Numbered from the stretch's first letter, positions 20,993-31,977 are shown. The stretch is DNA of 64,000 nt from Russula earlei (GCA_025769875.1 JAGFNK010000173.1:34268-98267), one strand, 5' to 3'. The notes: generated from the sequence alone by a model not told the origin. A program made the numbers and translations.

Positions 20993-21779
20993 CAGGGGGT
21001 AAATGTTAGGTATGGTCCATTTGTTTAGGTTTCTGTAGTCCTGTACTGGTCAGAATTTGCCCTCTTTCTTTTTTATGAGAAAGAATCCACTGGCATAGGG
21101 CAAATTGGACCTTCTTATTCATTTGAGTCTTAGATTTTGTTCAAGGAATTTTCCTTGTTCTTTTTTCTCCTTTGGTGAGAGGGGGTATACTCTGCAATTG
21201 ATTGTCATTGGGGCATCTGTTTTTAAATCTATGGCATGGTCCCATTTCCTTGGTCCAGGGAATCTTTCCAACTCTTGTTTCATAAAGACTTGTCCATATT
21301 TGTGATATTGATAGGGGATCATTTCTTGCCAGGATTTTAGTTGATTTTGCATCTTGGATTTGGCTAATTGTTGAGCTATAGTGGTCTTTCATATTTGAGT
21401 TTGTAACCATAGTTCATCGCCTTCTTCCCAGTCAGTCAGAAATTTTATCCAATCCGGTGTTTCTTGTTTTCCAGAGAGGACAACCCTTCCCATTAGTGTT
21501 CCTTCAGAGCAGTTTATTTTTGGATAGGTTGATTCTGGGAATGGATATCCTAGACTTATATCATCCTGTCCTATTTCCATGACCAGGAATTGGTGTAGGT
21601 GCCTTTGTCCCAGTAATTTCAGTTCTAGATCTACAGCTTGGGTGATTTTTCCTAGGCAGTTGGAAGTTCCATTGACATTTTTGATGTTCCTGGTGAAGGG
21701 CAATTTTCTAGTTTGTAGACTTAATTCCTTTGTCAATTGAGGGGATATGAAACATTCTGTGGCTCCGCTATCCAGTAGA
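20993..21779 (-). pseudogene. Gypsy-C protease and start of RT
   Basis: Minus-strand reading LLDSGATECFISPQ (protease, cut at its start by hAT1), LPFTRNIKNVNGTSNCLGK, DISLGYPFPESTYPKINC, a linker, then RT: RKWDHAIDLKTDAPMTINCR, VYPLSPKEKKEQ, LKIKKKEGK and PVQDYRNLNKWTIPNIYP. It ends abruptly at 20993, where LTR-B sequence begins. Two TGA stops (21119-21121 and 21050-21052) replace the Arg of the conserved RPVQDYR block and of LKRIRRSN. It belongs to the same element as 29201-29361, the gag pieces and LTR-H3. Confidence 0.92.
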
Positions 21780-21787
21780 GCTGTCTT

Positions 21788-21957
21788 TAGTGCTGTCGCC
21801 GGCTCGGCTCGAAACTGTTTCGAGCCGAGCCGGAGCCGTATCTGAGCCGAGGTAAGCCGTTCAACGGCTCGCGGCTCGAAACAGCGCGAGCTGTTTCGAG
21901 CTGTTTCGAGCCGTTTTGAAGTGCCAGATTTGGAGTTTTGAAGGGCCAGATTAGGAT
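21788..21957. repeat. hAT1 left terminal region
   Basis: Terminal TAGTGCTGTC followed by repeated GGCTCG/CGAGCC and CTGTTTCGAGC blocks, some inverted. The GGATATGGTTGC motif near 21953 recurs as GCAACCATATCC in the right end of hAT2 (about 46253). No gene is seen. Confidence 0.85.
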
Positions 21958-23380
21958 ATGGTTGCTCGATTTGGAGAGTTGTCTGCCACTTCTACGTCGC
22001 GAGCAGGCTCCTCCCTAAGGCTCCCTTTCTGCCATCCTCAGTTACCATTGTGGACATGTGGTCCTGTGTCTCGTCTTTTTATCTTTATATCCACCTTGAC
22101 TCAAGTGCCACTCATGAGCCTCGGCAAGATCTTTGGTGCCCCTTCCCCAGCAGAGGCTGCACTGTCTCCTGCCAAAGCTGCCCGCGTCCCGTCAGAAAGC
22201 TCGGCAGCAAACTCGCTGTACGCTACCATCTCAAAGATCTCAGGGTCGACCTCCTGCCACCCATCAACGTTACAACTTACCCCGTCCCCCCACCACTAGT
22301 CCAACTGTCGAAGCTTCTACCACCCAGACATCACTGCTCAGTCCGGACAATGGAAAGAAGAGTTGTCGCAGCACACTGAGAGTTATGGTCGAGCCCTCAG
22401 GTGCACCATCAAAGCCCGCCCTGGTCGCAGCTCCGCGCACGATCCAGAGACGCCGTCTCGCAAAAAAGGAATCTTCACCGAACTGTCAGACCGTGGGTCA
22501 CGTCCAGTGCTTCCTTCATCTGACGAGCAGGTTGCGCTTGGTGACAAGGTGGATCACAGGTATCTGTCATAAGTATCGGTGGTGCGGAAGCTTCTCCCCC
22601 GATCGTGCTGCCACTGCTTCTGCCTGGACAGCGGCTGACAACCATTTTTGGGCCATGTAGCTGGTCCCAAGTTGGTAAACTTCAGTCAGGCGCTTGCGAC
22701 TGCTGCCGACATCACTTCGGTCACGACATGGGGCCACGTGCCCCCGACACCATTGGGCATAGAATGCCTGCGAGCATGAGTAAGGTGCGCAAAGTTATGC
22801 AGTGGTTGCGCTTGTGCAGCAAGGGCCATGGTCTCGACGACGACAGAGAAACCTCTGTGCCGCTGGGCAGGAAGCTATCCGTACGCGATGCCCTTCGTTG
22901 TCAGCGCGAATGATTTCATGTGACTGACTTGAACTCTTTGGCGCTAGGATTGCGACAGATCTGAATCCACAATTCTGCCTCCAAAGAAGTCGACTACGGA
23001 GCAGCAGGAGCTGGAGATGTTGAACCACACCCAGATGACCAATCTGCTTTAACATCGACAAGTCAACTGCTACAAAGCTTGGCAAGCCGTCGACGTTGAA
23101 AGAGGAATTGTGCATTCTTTCTTATTGTCGACTTTCTCCCTCCCTAGCTCGCTAATGATCGGTATCTAGCATCATGTGTAAATCTCTCGAATGGTACAAG
23201 TCCTCTCCGAACAACCACCCTGTGCGTTGCATCATCCGCTCGTCCCCACCTCCCCTCCGCTAGCATTTGTACACTTGGCTGACTTGTCCACACTTATCAG
23301 GTATGACATGCACATAATCACCTACACGTTGCTGTTCCGGATTGTCCGATGGAGGGCCGCCAGTATCAGCGGCAGCGACT
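21958..23380 (+). pseudogene. hAT1 cargo: unrecognised gene segment(s)
   Basis: GC-rich, gene-like sequence unlike the AT-richer flanking elements. Readable + strand pieces include FTELSDRGSRPVLPSSDEQVALGDKVDHRYLS (written as two parts FTELSDRGSRPVLPSS and DEQVALGDKVDHRYLS; 22470-22570) and NFSQALATAADITSVTTWGH (22675-22730). Frames change often, as expected for a decayed, intron-containing gene. I recognise no family. Between 22740 and 23380 nothing convincing is seen. Confidence 0.3.
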
Positions 23381-24790
23381 TTACCTACAGCAGCAAATTG
23401 TCCATTACCCAGAGTTCGTTGACATCGCCGTCATCCATCATTTCTTCCTCCCGATATCGTGCCTTCCGCATGGACAACTCGAGTCGCCCTTCCGCCCATT
23501 CCACCGCTTCCTGTTCTAACCAACTCAAAGCGTCATTCGTTGCATCGCAACATCCACATCCAGGAGTCCATGATACCGCCCACATATGCGAGCACTGCTG
23601 TATGCCTTGACCCATCATCTTCCCGTTCCTCCCCCAGATCGCTGACCGTGCTCTTGTATCTATCACATCCAACAGACAGACTGCCTCACCAAATTCATGG
23701 TCACAGAGATATGCTCCCAGCTCTTTGACTCGAAGTTCACTTGGCCTTCCTCGCCGCCTATCGCCTCTCCCACCTGTCTTGTACTGATGTTCTTGAAAAG
23801 TCCATGACCCTAGACCCAGACGACCCTTTCATAATTCCACCAGGTCTATCTGGGCGCCCAACCATTCCACCGCATTTACTCCCTGATTTTCCTGCCAAGA
23901 AGAGGTGCGCAAGGCGTCTTGCCCTGTTGCTAGACTCTGACAACCCTGACATTCGAGAATGGGCACAGGCCGAGTATCTCAAGCTTGGACGCATGGGACG
24001 TCGGCTTGTACGCAAAGGCGTATTCGAAGTCAAGGTTATGTTGGATGGCACTGACTAGAACCTTGCTGAAGACTGGAGTGCCAACAAGCGAGAGGAGGAT
24101 TTGGAGAAGCTGAGGGAGCGGCTCGAGAGGGACGCGAAGAGCGCGAGGCTGAGTGTGAAATGGTATGCGCATGGGAGACGTTCGGCAAGTGGGTCATCGA
24201 TGGACGCGTTGACACCGTGTTTTGGTTTGCCGCAGACGTCCTGAATGAATTGTTGAAGGAGGTCGTGCGGGATGAGGGTGAGGAGTGGGTTTTTGGGAGG
24301 AAGGAGTCAAAGAACCACCACCAAAGTCAGCCAAAATCAACCCAGAATCACGCGATCCTTCATCCACCCTGGCCACTTCCAAGACACCAGAAGCCAAGCG
24401 AATCGCGCTGAAGGCTGCAGCCTCATCCGCTTCCGTCGCTTCATCGAAACGCAGGGGCGCACAACGCTCAGAGCCAGTACAGAAGGCCAAACACGAGCCG
24501 GAGCTGGAGCCAGTGCTTGAGCCTGCACCTCCACCAGTCCCAGACGTTGACACCAACCAGACAAGGCAGCGGTTGACGACTCCGTTACTGATCCCCCAGT
24601 AACCCCCACATGCGCAGCCTCATTATGAACACAGTCCGGAGAGATCGCCCTTACCTGTCCCCATGCCTCTTCCTGCTGCATTCATCAATATTCTCTGAAG
24701 AGGGTCTTCTCACCTATGCCATGAACACCATCCACCCTGATCCACTTCCAGAGTTGTCCACCCATGTCGAATAGGTGCGACCCGACTCGC
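23381..24790 (+). pseudogene. hAT1 cargo: second unrecognised gene segment
   Basis: The + strand reads in pieces: QQQIVHYPEFVDIAVIHHFL (23390-23450), KSMTLDPDDPFIIPPGL and PTIPPHLLPDFPAKKRCARR (23799-23917), LLDSDNPDIREWAQAEYLKL, MGRRLVRKGVFEVKVMLDG (23927-24050), EDWSANKREEDLEKLRERLE, then GKWVIDGRVDTVF and a basic, Ala/Ser-rich tail. Frame changes and one TAG (24056)interrupt it. The composition and charged helices look like a real protein gene with introns, but I cannot name the family. Confidence 0.4.
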
Positions 24791-24910
24791 AGCTGAGTAG
24801 CAGCAATCAGACAGTCATACCACAGAACCATTCGCGTTCGCCTCAGTGTTCATGCTCAAGGTATGCCGCCCGCCTTCTAGTGGTCTTGGTCAGAATTTTT
24901 GACTTGCATC

Positions 24911-25555
24911 TGCCATAGCTTCTACGCCCAGAATGCTCAAGGTTTATCACCCCGGGGCTTAACAGAGGTCTACGAAGTGATCAAATGCCTCATTGCCACA
25001 ATCGCGTCTCCCCAAATTGCAATTGATGAGCGCCACACTCCAAAGTTGTACTCGTGCTTCCTGGAAAGCTTACTGGCGAAACATAAACGCGACGGCACGG
25101 CCCAGGGACGTATGCCTCAACAGGGACCACCACCGCAGCAGATGCAGACCGGTTTGAATACACCAAGGTACCAGCAACTACCACAACTACTACAGCAACA
25201 GCGACAATGACAGCAGCAGCAACCGCCCCCCCCCCCACCACAGAACACAACCTCATCATCACTATCGTCAGGTCTTAGTGGCAACGCAGGCACCCCAGAT
25301 TTACATCAGTCTGTGCCACAGAATAGTGGAGTGACAGCTCCACCCAATTTCACAAATGCAGATTCGACAGAAGGACCAGGAAACTACATCCTGGAACAAC
25401 CACCAGATTTCATGTTTGGTGTCGCAGGCCAACCTTATGAACTGATGGACTTTATGTTTGACACGATCACCAGGCCTTGGAATGATGACTTGCTCGCAAC
25501 TATGCAAGTGATCCAGAACCCGACATGGTGGCAGAATATGACGATGCTAGGGTCA
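24911..25555 (+). pseudogene. hAT1 cargo: fungal transcription factor C-terminus
   Basis: Reads RGLTEVYEVIKCLIATIASP, KLYSCFLESLLAKHKRDG, a Gln/Pro-rich stretch with one TGA (25208-25210), then a region ending LLATMQVIQNPTWWQNM. This layout (a short helical end of the fungal_trans homology region, a long Gln/Pro/Ser linker and a C-terminal ATMQ..QNP.WWQNM motif) is what I know from Zn2Cys6 transcription factors of Agaricomycetes. The DNA-binding and middle regions are absent, so this is a fragment. It follows an AG splice acceptor near 24930. It is on the same strand as the other cargo. Confidence 0.6.
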
Positions 25556-25863
25556 GCAGACGCTTGTCTTTATGTTGTCTCGATCAGACTTGGGTTGACA
25601 TCTAACCCTCGGAAATGGCATAAATACCTATCAGAACTTGCAACAACCTGCAGAAGGACTTTGCAGCTAAGCACACCCGGGCTCGCTACCCACCACTCAC
25701 TCTGTCGCCAATGCCTCAACGCTGCCTCCTTTCAAGCTCACCCCTCAATGCTATGAAACCAACACCACCGCAGCTACAGCAACGCAACAACAACATCAAC
25801 AGCAAAGTGTTTGTGCGTGCTGCGCCATGCAATCCTCCCAAAGCGAAACCCCCGCTGAACGCT
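25556..25863 (+). other. hAT1 segment shared with hAT2
   Basis: From about 25660 to 25812 the sequence matches the reverse complement of about 43700-43860 in hAT2. Both contain a reading CLNAASFQAHPS and a following CAACATCAACA-rich stretch. This shows that the two elements share internal as well as terminal sequence. No gene is recognised. Confidence 0.7.
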
Positions 25864-26895
25864 TGCCCTTCTTAGCCTGGAGGTGCTTGTCATGCGTGGC
25901 ACCAGAGAGCTTGGCCAGATCTTCGCGGCCATGCACCAGACATCCACCAACCTCAGCCGGACGGCGTCCATCCCAACCGCAATCGTGATCGCGCAGCTCA
26001 CGCTCAAGCACCAGCAGAACAAGAACCTCCGCCAGCGCGTCGTCGTCTTCGTTGGCTCCCTGCTCGAGGACACTTCGCCTGACGCCGAACGTGCCCTAGT
26101 CCGCCTCGCCAAGAAGCTCAATAAGACCAACGTTGTGCTCAACATCATCAAGGAGGTCGGCGAGGGCAGCCACAGTATCCTCCGTGCCTTTGTCAAGACC
26201 GCTTCCTCTTCCAACAACTCGTAATGTCCCCCTCCTTAAATTTCTGTAGCCTGCTTACAAGTCCAGACCACTTGTGTTTTCTTGGTCACTCGTCCTCCAG
26301 ACATTTCCTCGCCGTCTCACCCGGCCCACACCTCTCCTCCATCACCATCAACTCCCTGATCCTGGCCAGCGACCGTGGCATCCCAGACGAGCTTGCCGCC
26401 ATTCCTGGTGGCGAGGGCGGGCACTGCCAGCACCAGTGGTGTGTCGCAGTTTGAGTTTGGCATCGACCCCAGCCTTGGCCCCGAGTTGGCCATGGTACGT
26501 CCTCCATCCTCCCGACCCGACCCAACCCGACAACAAAACTCAGCATACGAACCAATAAAAAAAACCAAAAAAAAAACACCAAGACAATCTCTGCAGATGT
26601 CCATGGAAGAGGAGGTGGCGCAGCAGGCAGCTGACAACGCCCCGCCCCAACCGCCACCAGGGTGCAGCTGCGCCAGCAGCGGCTGGTCCAGATGGTGTGC
26701 CAGCGCAACCTTCTCAGCCGGCGGCTGCCACCAACGAAGGTGAAGAGGCGGATCTGCAGCAGGTGCTCGCTCTCTCCGAAGGTCGCACCGTTCCTGACAT
26801 CGAGATGACCGAGGAATGTGAGAGGGAAGAGGATCTGATGAAGGAAGAGATGATTGCGCCGGCCATTGCGATGAGCATGCACCCCGAGGTGGAAT
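25864..26895 (+). pseudogene. hAT1 cargo: 26S proteasome subunit Rpn10 fragment
   Basis: Rpn10 is the polyubiquitin receptor of the proteasome lid/base. The reading shows the VWA-domain part (IPTAIVIAQLTLKHQQNKN, LRQRVVVFVGSLLEDTSPD, LVRLAKKLNKTNVVLNII). An intron follows (GTAATG at 26222 to CTCCAG ending 26299); it splices a Ser codon into HFLAVSPGPHLSS and LILASDRGIPDELAAIPGG. After a frameshift near 26410 come VSQFEFGIDPSLGPELAM, an intron (26494-26597) and SMEEEVAQQAADNAP. Two UIM-like helices follow (EEADLQQVLALSEG and EEMIAPAIAMSMHPE). The first half of the VWA domain is missing. Introns are retained, so capture was from genomic DNA. Confidence 0.9.
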
Positions 26896-27858
26896 CAGAC
26901 GTGCAGGGCATGTGGAAGGTCAGTTGGACGATTGTGCACCACCTCACAAGCCATGCGCTCATCGGGCATCCAGGTCTTGACCTGACAACTGTAAACTTGA
27001 TGGTCATGAATTTGACAAACCAAGTGCGCTCAATCACCGAGGTAACGGAGGCTGTAGCGAGCGGAGACTTGACAAAGAAGGTCGCAGTTGACGTCTGTGG
27101 TGAAATGCTTGACCTCAAGGAAACCATAAACGGGATGACGGAGAGCTTGAGTGTCTTCGCTGATGAGGTGAGTCGAGTTGTACACAAGGTCAGGAACAGA
27201 GGGTCGTCTGGGTGGCCAGGCAAACGTGACGAACATCGGTGGATTGTGTATGGTTTGTCCGTATCACAGTCAAAGAACTTCCTGGGACTGACGTCACGGC
27301 TTTATCTGACCGCAGGACCTGACAGGACTGAGTGAACGTGATGGCGGCTAACATGAGTTGGACACAGGCAATTCTTTCCTTATCAGCCTGTTTTTCTGAT
27401 GGATGAGTGCAGTTGACTCTACAAGTCCGAACCATTGCTGTAGCTACGGTGAGTTGAGGTTCATACATGGTTTGAATATGACGATGCTCTCTCAGACTGC
27501 CGTCACTTGAGGAGATCTGACCCAAAAAGTGACTGGCATATCTGTTTCTGGAGAAATCTTTCACCTGGTGAACACGATCAATGACATGATTGACCAGTTG
27601 GAATTCTTCGCCTCGGAGGTTAAAAAGGTCGCGCGAGCATCTGCCTTTGAGAGTGTGATGAGGTAGGACTGCGCCGACCTCATGGCTGTGATGTTGGTAC
27701 GGAAGGCAAATTGGGCGTGCAAGCTGAAGTCGGCAATGTTCAGAATCTGGCAAGAAATCATGTAGGTCATTCCCTCGCCTCGTGTTCAGTCATTTGACGT
27801 CACCCTTTCTCTCCAAGGGAATGTCAATCAACAAGATGGCCGGCAATTTGATCACCTG
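26896..27858 (+). pseudogene. hAT1 cargo: group III hybrid histidine kinase, HAMP repeats
   Basis: Poly-HAMP region of a Nik1/Os-1-type osmosensing histidine kinase. It reads NLTNQVRSITEVTEAVASGD, LTKKVAVDVCGEMLDLKETI, NGMTESLSVFADEV, then in another frame GTEGRLGGQANVTNIGGL. A further unit reads QVRTIAVATV, GEIFHLVNTINDMIDQLEFF, ASEVKKVA and GTEGKLGVQAEV, and ends MAGNLIT near 27860. Short introns separate units. The kinase and receiver domains are absent. In the native protein HAMP repeats relay fludioxonil and osmotic signals to the kinase. Its first part lies in the same open frame as the preceding Rpn10 UIMs. Confidence 0.88.
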
Positions 27859-27859
27859 A

Positions 27860-28730
27860 GTGCATGAGTCGTCGACTCCACCGCCACCCACTCCACCGCC
27901 ACAGGGCCCGTTATCCTTCAAGCCCAAGGTCCACACCTCACTGCACCGCACCGTGTTCGACTCGCTCTCGATCCGCGTCAACCCCAAACCGACACAGAGC
28001 GAGATACAGCCCATCTCAACACTCGCGACTGCTGAGCGCTACCTCTTGATGTGTTTGCGCACGCGGCTGCCGTCAATCGCGCGCCCGCTGCACGATGCTG
28101 GCTCTGGCACTGGCAAGGGGCGGTGCGAGGGCGAGGTCTTCGTCTTCAACAATGGCAGCTTCGTGTGTTGCGGCCTCTCGCAGGAGGACGCGATGCAGTT
28201 CAGGAGGGATGTGTTGTCGCCCGCAAAGGCTGAAGTTGGTTCCTTCGCTGAACCAGAGGCGGAGGAGCTGGAATTCGCCACGGATTCATCACAGTGCGTA
28301 ATTCGTGGGGCCTAATAAAACTCTCAACATGCTTGTTCAATCTTTTTTTCCTTGTTCCAATGCAGGAAGACGCAACTGCAGGGAGACCTGATCATCCTCA
28401 GGGATGGTCCACAACCTCCCCACCCCGGAAAACCTTCTCGATTCGTGCCGCCGTCTGTGTCTCCCCAAGGGACGGTCCTGGCGCACTATGCGTTCTCCCA
28501 AGCCCTGTCGCGCTCAACTGCTCTCTCTGCGCTCCAGGCTTCGCTCGAGGACTACCTCTCCTCTATGTCCTCACTCCCGCTGGCTCTAGAGAAGACAGGA
28601 AACCCGGGCATGAGCCGACGCACTCTCGTCAAGAAGCTGGGCGAGCTGCTGCGCTTCCGCCTCCAGTCATCGGGACGTGACCAGGAACTCATGAGGGGAT
28701 TTGTCACCGCGTTACAGCTCTCCAATCGAC
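27860..28730 (+). pseudogene. hAT1 cargo: Rmd1/Sif2-like DUF155 protein fragment
   Basis: Exon 1 (to about 28290) reads LATAERYLLMCLRTRLPSI, CEGEVFVFNNGSFVCCGLSQ, EDAMQFRRDVL and EPEAEELEFATDSSQ. A GT-AG intron (28291 to about 28364) leads to exon 2: KTQLQGDLIILRDGPQP, LAHYAFSQALSRSTALSALQ and PGMSRRTLVKKLGELLRFR. This is the conserved core of the Rmd1/Rmd8/RMND1 (DUF155) family, linked to mitochondria or sporulation in other fungi. The N-terminal and membrane-spanning C-terminal parts are missing. The end of the fragment (28570-28870) is also present in hAT2. Confidence 0.88.
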
Positions 28731-29192
28731 CTGTAGTTGTCAGCGATTGGGGACGCCCACATCTAACACTTGCATGCAACCAACATCAATTGTTACAATG
28801 TATCAATATATCTACTTATCTGAATTCCAGTATTGTGCTTGCTGCTTCAGTACACTTGGCAGGATATAGATGAGATTTTGAAATAAGGCAGAATCATTTT
28901 GAGGGGCCAGTGTACGCTGGTTCAGAGTTCGAGACGAGACTTCAAAACTCACTCAACTGGATCAAAAGTAGAAATGGCCCAAATGGGATGGCTTGAATCG
29001 GCTCAGCCAATGAGAGGCATCGAGAGCGTTCTCAAAATGGAAAGTAGATCCAAAAGTAGAAATGGCCCAAATGGGACGGCTCGAATCGGCTCAAGCCGCA
29101 AGCCGTGGCTTGGCTCGGTCCGGCTCACCCAATCTGGCCAAGCCATTGCTGAGCCGAACCGAGCCGAGCCGAGCCGAGCCGTGACAGCACTA
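28731..29192. repeat. hAT1 right terminal region
   Basis: No gene. Contains direct repeats of AAAAGTAGAAATGGCCCAAA (28965 and 29052) and tandem GAGCC units before the terminal GACAGCACTA. The reverse complement of this region forms the left end of hAT2. Confidence 0.85.
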
Positions 29193-29200
29193 GCTGTCTT

Positions 29201-29361
29201 TTTGGCTTTGTTTGGTCCAATGTAAATAGTAGTCATCACTGATATTGATTTCTTTTGAGACTTATACATTAAATTGATACCTAAAGCTCAAGCGATTGCC
29301 ATTACACTCAAGCATCCAAAAAATCCTGTTCTTTATCCTCTCCTTCTCCCATCAAAGCCTT
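29201..29361 (-). pseudogene. Gypsy-C protease, N-terminal segment
   Basis: Minus strand reads TTIYIGPNKAKKTA, which joins LLDSGATECF across hAT1 once one GCTTGTCTT-type target copy (GCTGTCTT) is removed. It is bounded on the right by the Harbinger end at 29362. Confidence 0.8.
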
Positions 29362-29565
29362 AGGCCCCATTTACCAACCAAGAATTCTTGAATCTTGAAC
29401 TTGAACTCAGATTTTGGTATTTTCCGGGGGTGATAGGAGTCACAGGCATGATGAACGATAACTTGATTAACTAATATGAGTTTCTTTAATTATAATTACT
29501 TTAATCATAATTATGTGCTCTTTCCCACCAGATTTGCAAATTTGCTTGTTGTGATTGCATATTTG
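29362..29565. repeat. Harbinger-type terminal repeat, copy 1
   Basis: Begins AGGCCCCATTTACC after TTA and contains the AT-rich GTTTCTTTAATTATAATTA block. About 95% identical in direct orientation to 31598-31801. GGCCCC-type ends next to TTA fit PIF/Harbinger termini. A matching inverted right end was not found. Confidence 0.65.
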
Positions 29566-29825
29566 CATGTGTGCATATTTGTGTGAGGTAACACATGATT
29601 TGTAAAAAAAAAATTTCTACATCGTGTCAGCCAGATGGTGATGTGGTGATATGGTGATGTGGCGATGTGGAGGGTGGTTTGTACATACATGAAATTCTAT
29701 GCTAGTCAACATGCGCCCTTCGAATTCTCATTCTCACATATTGCTCCCACAGGTCACCAGCAATTCTGTCTCACCTGCAATTTGCTTGCTCCCTCTCACG
29801 CTGTGTCACTGGGCCTTCAGCAAGT

Positions 29826-30986
29826 TCACCAGCCTCCTCCCCATCTTGAGAGCCCCACGTGGAGCTCAGCCACATCATCAAAGATGGAAATCTCCCTAGG
29901 ATCATACTCACAAATAAAATTGTGCAGTGCTGCAAGCGCAGCTGGGATGTGCACCTGAATTGACATGTTATAGTTAAGGGGACAATTGAGTAATTGGAAC
30001 CATTGCTTGAGGATTCCAAAGATGCATTCTATGACATTGCGAGCTTGAGCATGACAGAGATTGAACAACTCCTCATGTGTGCATGGCCTGGGACAAATGT
30101 CAGTGAGAAAACTCAGGAGACGAGAAACGTTACCTTGTGTTAGTGTGACCCCATTCGGCGAGATGGTACCACACACCTCGATAAGGGGTGAGATGTACAT
30201 CTGATGAGGCAAAGCCTCCATCGCTAAGATAATGCTTTCTGCTTGGGATAAAAAAATCAGAAAGTTGTGTGTCAAGGAAGAGTGTCGCATCAGCAGTGGA
30301 ACCCTCCCAACCAGTCAGGAAATAGGTGAAGCAGAGGTTGAAAGAATATGCCACAAGGCAGTTCTGTGTGATTACTCCTTTGCAGTTCCTCACCATGTCA
30401 CGCTCATCAGCAGTGGCAGAACACTTGATATGTGTGCCATCGACAGTACCTAGGGCATCCTTGAGATATGGATAGAGCTTGGGGTTACTTTGGATAAAGG
30501 GGTGAGGGGGCAAATTGTCATCAGGGAGCTGCACAAATGTGGTATAGAAGGGGGGGCTTGAGAGAACTCCAAGAATTTTTTTAAAATAATTAACTGCCTG
30601 TCAGAACAAGTGTGAAGAAACCCAAGTGATACGTACTTTGAAATGGTGCAGGGTGACTGCTGGAAATGCTCTCCAACATGAGTTGATGATAGCCCTGTAA
30701 CAGCAGTATTGAGGAAGATGGCGATTTGTTCTTCAATTAGGACATGTCATGATGAGGCAACACTGAGGTTTTGGATGGTCTGCCAGAGGGTGTCAAAGAC
30801 ATGTTTATGTACTCCAAGCTTGCTCTGAATGCGCTCTGGATGGCCAGTGAGTAGTTCATGAATCCATGCAATCCCAGTTAATGCTGATGTGTGATATGGA
30901 ATACAACAAGGACAGATGGCTTGGAGGAGTTGTATATATGCTTCACAGCAAAGCAAGACAAGAGTCGACATATGCAAGGGGACCAC
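29826..30986 (-). pseudogene. PIF/Harbinger transposase
   Basis: Minus-strand gene, nearly complete. Exon 1 reads GIAWIHELLTGHPERIQSKL, then a TGA (30749-30747) where SRHVLIEEQ is expected, IAIFLNTAVTGLSSTHVGEH. An intron leads to LSSPPFYTTFVQLP and the DDE_4 domain: DALGTVDGTHI (first Asp), GWEGSTADATL, LSDGGFA (second Asp). After another intron it has HEELFNLCHAQARNVIECIF and GILKQWF (catalytic Glu in the NVIE block), then HNFICEYD. The enzyme excises and inserts the element at 3-bp TWA targets. The single stop makes it a recent pseudogene. A Myb-like partner lies at 31285-31597 and 31978-32640. Confidence 0.92.
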
Positions 30987-31284
30987 AAGTCATTGGCATT
31001 GCTTTCGCTTCTTTACCAGTCATTGATTGGGCATTGGGGGGGGAAATGATGGGACAGACAATGCAACACTTTGAAAGTTTTTTCTTGCCACCAAGCAGAC
31101 TGAGTCAGCAAAGATGGACTCAGTCCACCCTGTGACTGCATGATACCATCAATGACAAATTTATTTCACATACACATAACACATGACAACATGACATTTG
31201 AAATTACAATTACAATTTGGTTTGTGCTAACATATTACATATGTATTGACACGCAAGATCACGCAATTCTGGATCCTTATCTAA

Positions 31285-31597
31285 TCAAAGTGTGAGGTAA
31301 CTATCAACATCTGCAATATTGCCATTGGAGAGGAGGCTGAGTGCTGGGACAATGTTGCCTGTTGGCAGCCAGTGACCATCCTTGATATCAGTGGCAAGGT
31401 TTTTGACTGCCAGCAACCGACACGCATGCTCAGGAACCATCATAAGCACAGGTACAACAGCACCCATAGACACATTCCCAAGTTGTTCATCAAGTGAGGG
31501 TGTGGCTTCAAGGGCAGGCTCAGGCTCGGGCTTGTTGAGAGCTTGCACAGTCAAGTCAAAGGACTCAATGACCCTGTTCATGACTGCTGACATACCA
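31285..31597 (-). pseudogene. Harbinger-associated Myb/SANT-like protein, C-terminal part
   Basis: Minus-strand reading MSAVMNRVIESFDLTVQALN, a Pro/Glu linker, LAVKNLATDIKDGHWLPTGN and LSLLSNGNIADVDSYLTL. This is the helical tail seen in the Myb/SANT-like partner proteins of Harbinger elements. Its upstream end is cut at 31597 by the second terminal repeat. The N-terminal half of such a gene lies on the opposite strand at 31978. Confidence 0.6.
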
Positions 31598-31801
31598 AGG
31601 CCCCATTTACCAACCAAGAATTCTTGAATCTTGAACTTGAACTCAGATTTCGGTATTTTCTGGCGGTGACAGGAGTCACAGGCATGATGAACAATAACTT
31701 GATTAACTAATATGAGTTTCTTTAATTATAATTTCTTTAATTATAATTATGAGCTCTTTCCCACCAGATTTGCAAATTTGCTTGTTGTGATTGCATATTT
31801 G
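31598..31801. repeat. Harbinger-type terminal repeat, copy 2
   Basis: Direct copy of 29362-29565. It cuts the Myb-like C-terminal reading and is followed by the Myb-like N-terminal gene on the + strand. Confidence 0.65.
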
Positions 31802-31977
31802 TGTGTGTGAAGTTAGATGTCTGCATACTCAGAGTTGACTTGGGAGTCAGTACTTGGCTTTGTTTGGGACTTTCCCTCTGTCGTCTTTTTCCATGTATGC
31901 GTGCGTTTTTCTCTTGCCTTCTTTTTTTTAATCCCCTCCTCCCACCATACCTCCTTTGTTTGGTACCCCCATCATAC

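Larger units (their letters stand above)
21788..29192. mobile_element. hAT1: non-autonomous hAT carrying captured gene fragments
   Basis: 7405-bp element with ends TAGTGCTGTC and GACAGCACTA (inverted) and a perfect 8-bp target duplication GCTGTCTT (21780-21787 and 29193-29200), the hAT hallmark. Both subterminal regions are rich in GAGCC/GGCTC repeats, likely transposase binding sites. It interrupts the Gypsy-C protease gene. It has no transposase. Inside, all on the + strand, are pieces of at least four fungal genes with their introns: a fungal transcription factor C-terminus, RPN10, a group III histidine kinase and an Rmd1/DUF155 protein, plus unrecognised pieces. Homologous ends occur in hAT2 (36423-46415), which has a hAT transposase. 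Confidence 0.93.

Noticed and set aside
25190..25250. CAG/CCC-rich stretch as an independent microsatellite
   Set aside because: It encodes the Gln/Pro linker of the captured transcription-factor fragment.
25864..28730. Rpn10, histidine kinase and Rmd1-like readings as functional host genes
   Set aside because: Each is only a partial gene, with frameshifts and missing domains, and all lie inside one TIR/TSD-bounded hAT element.
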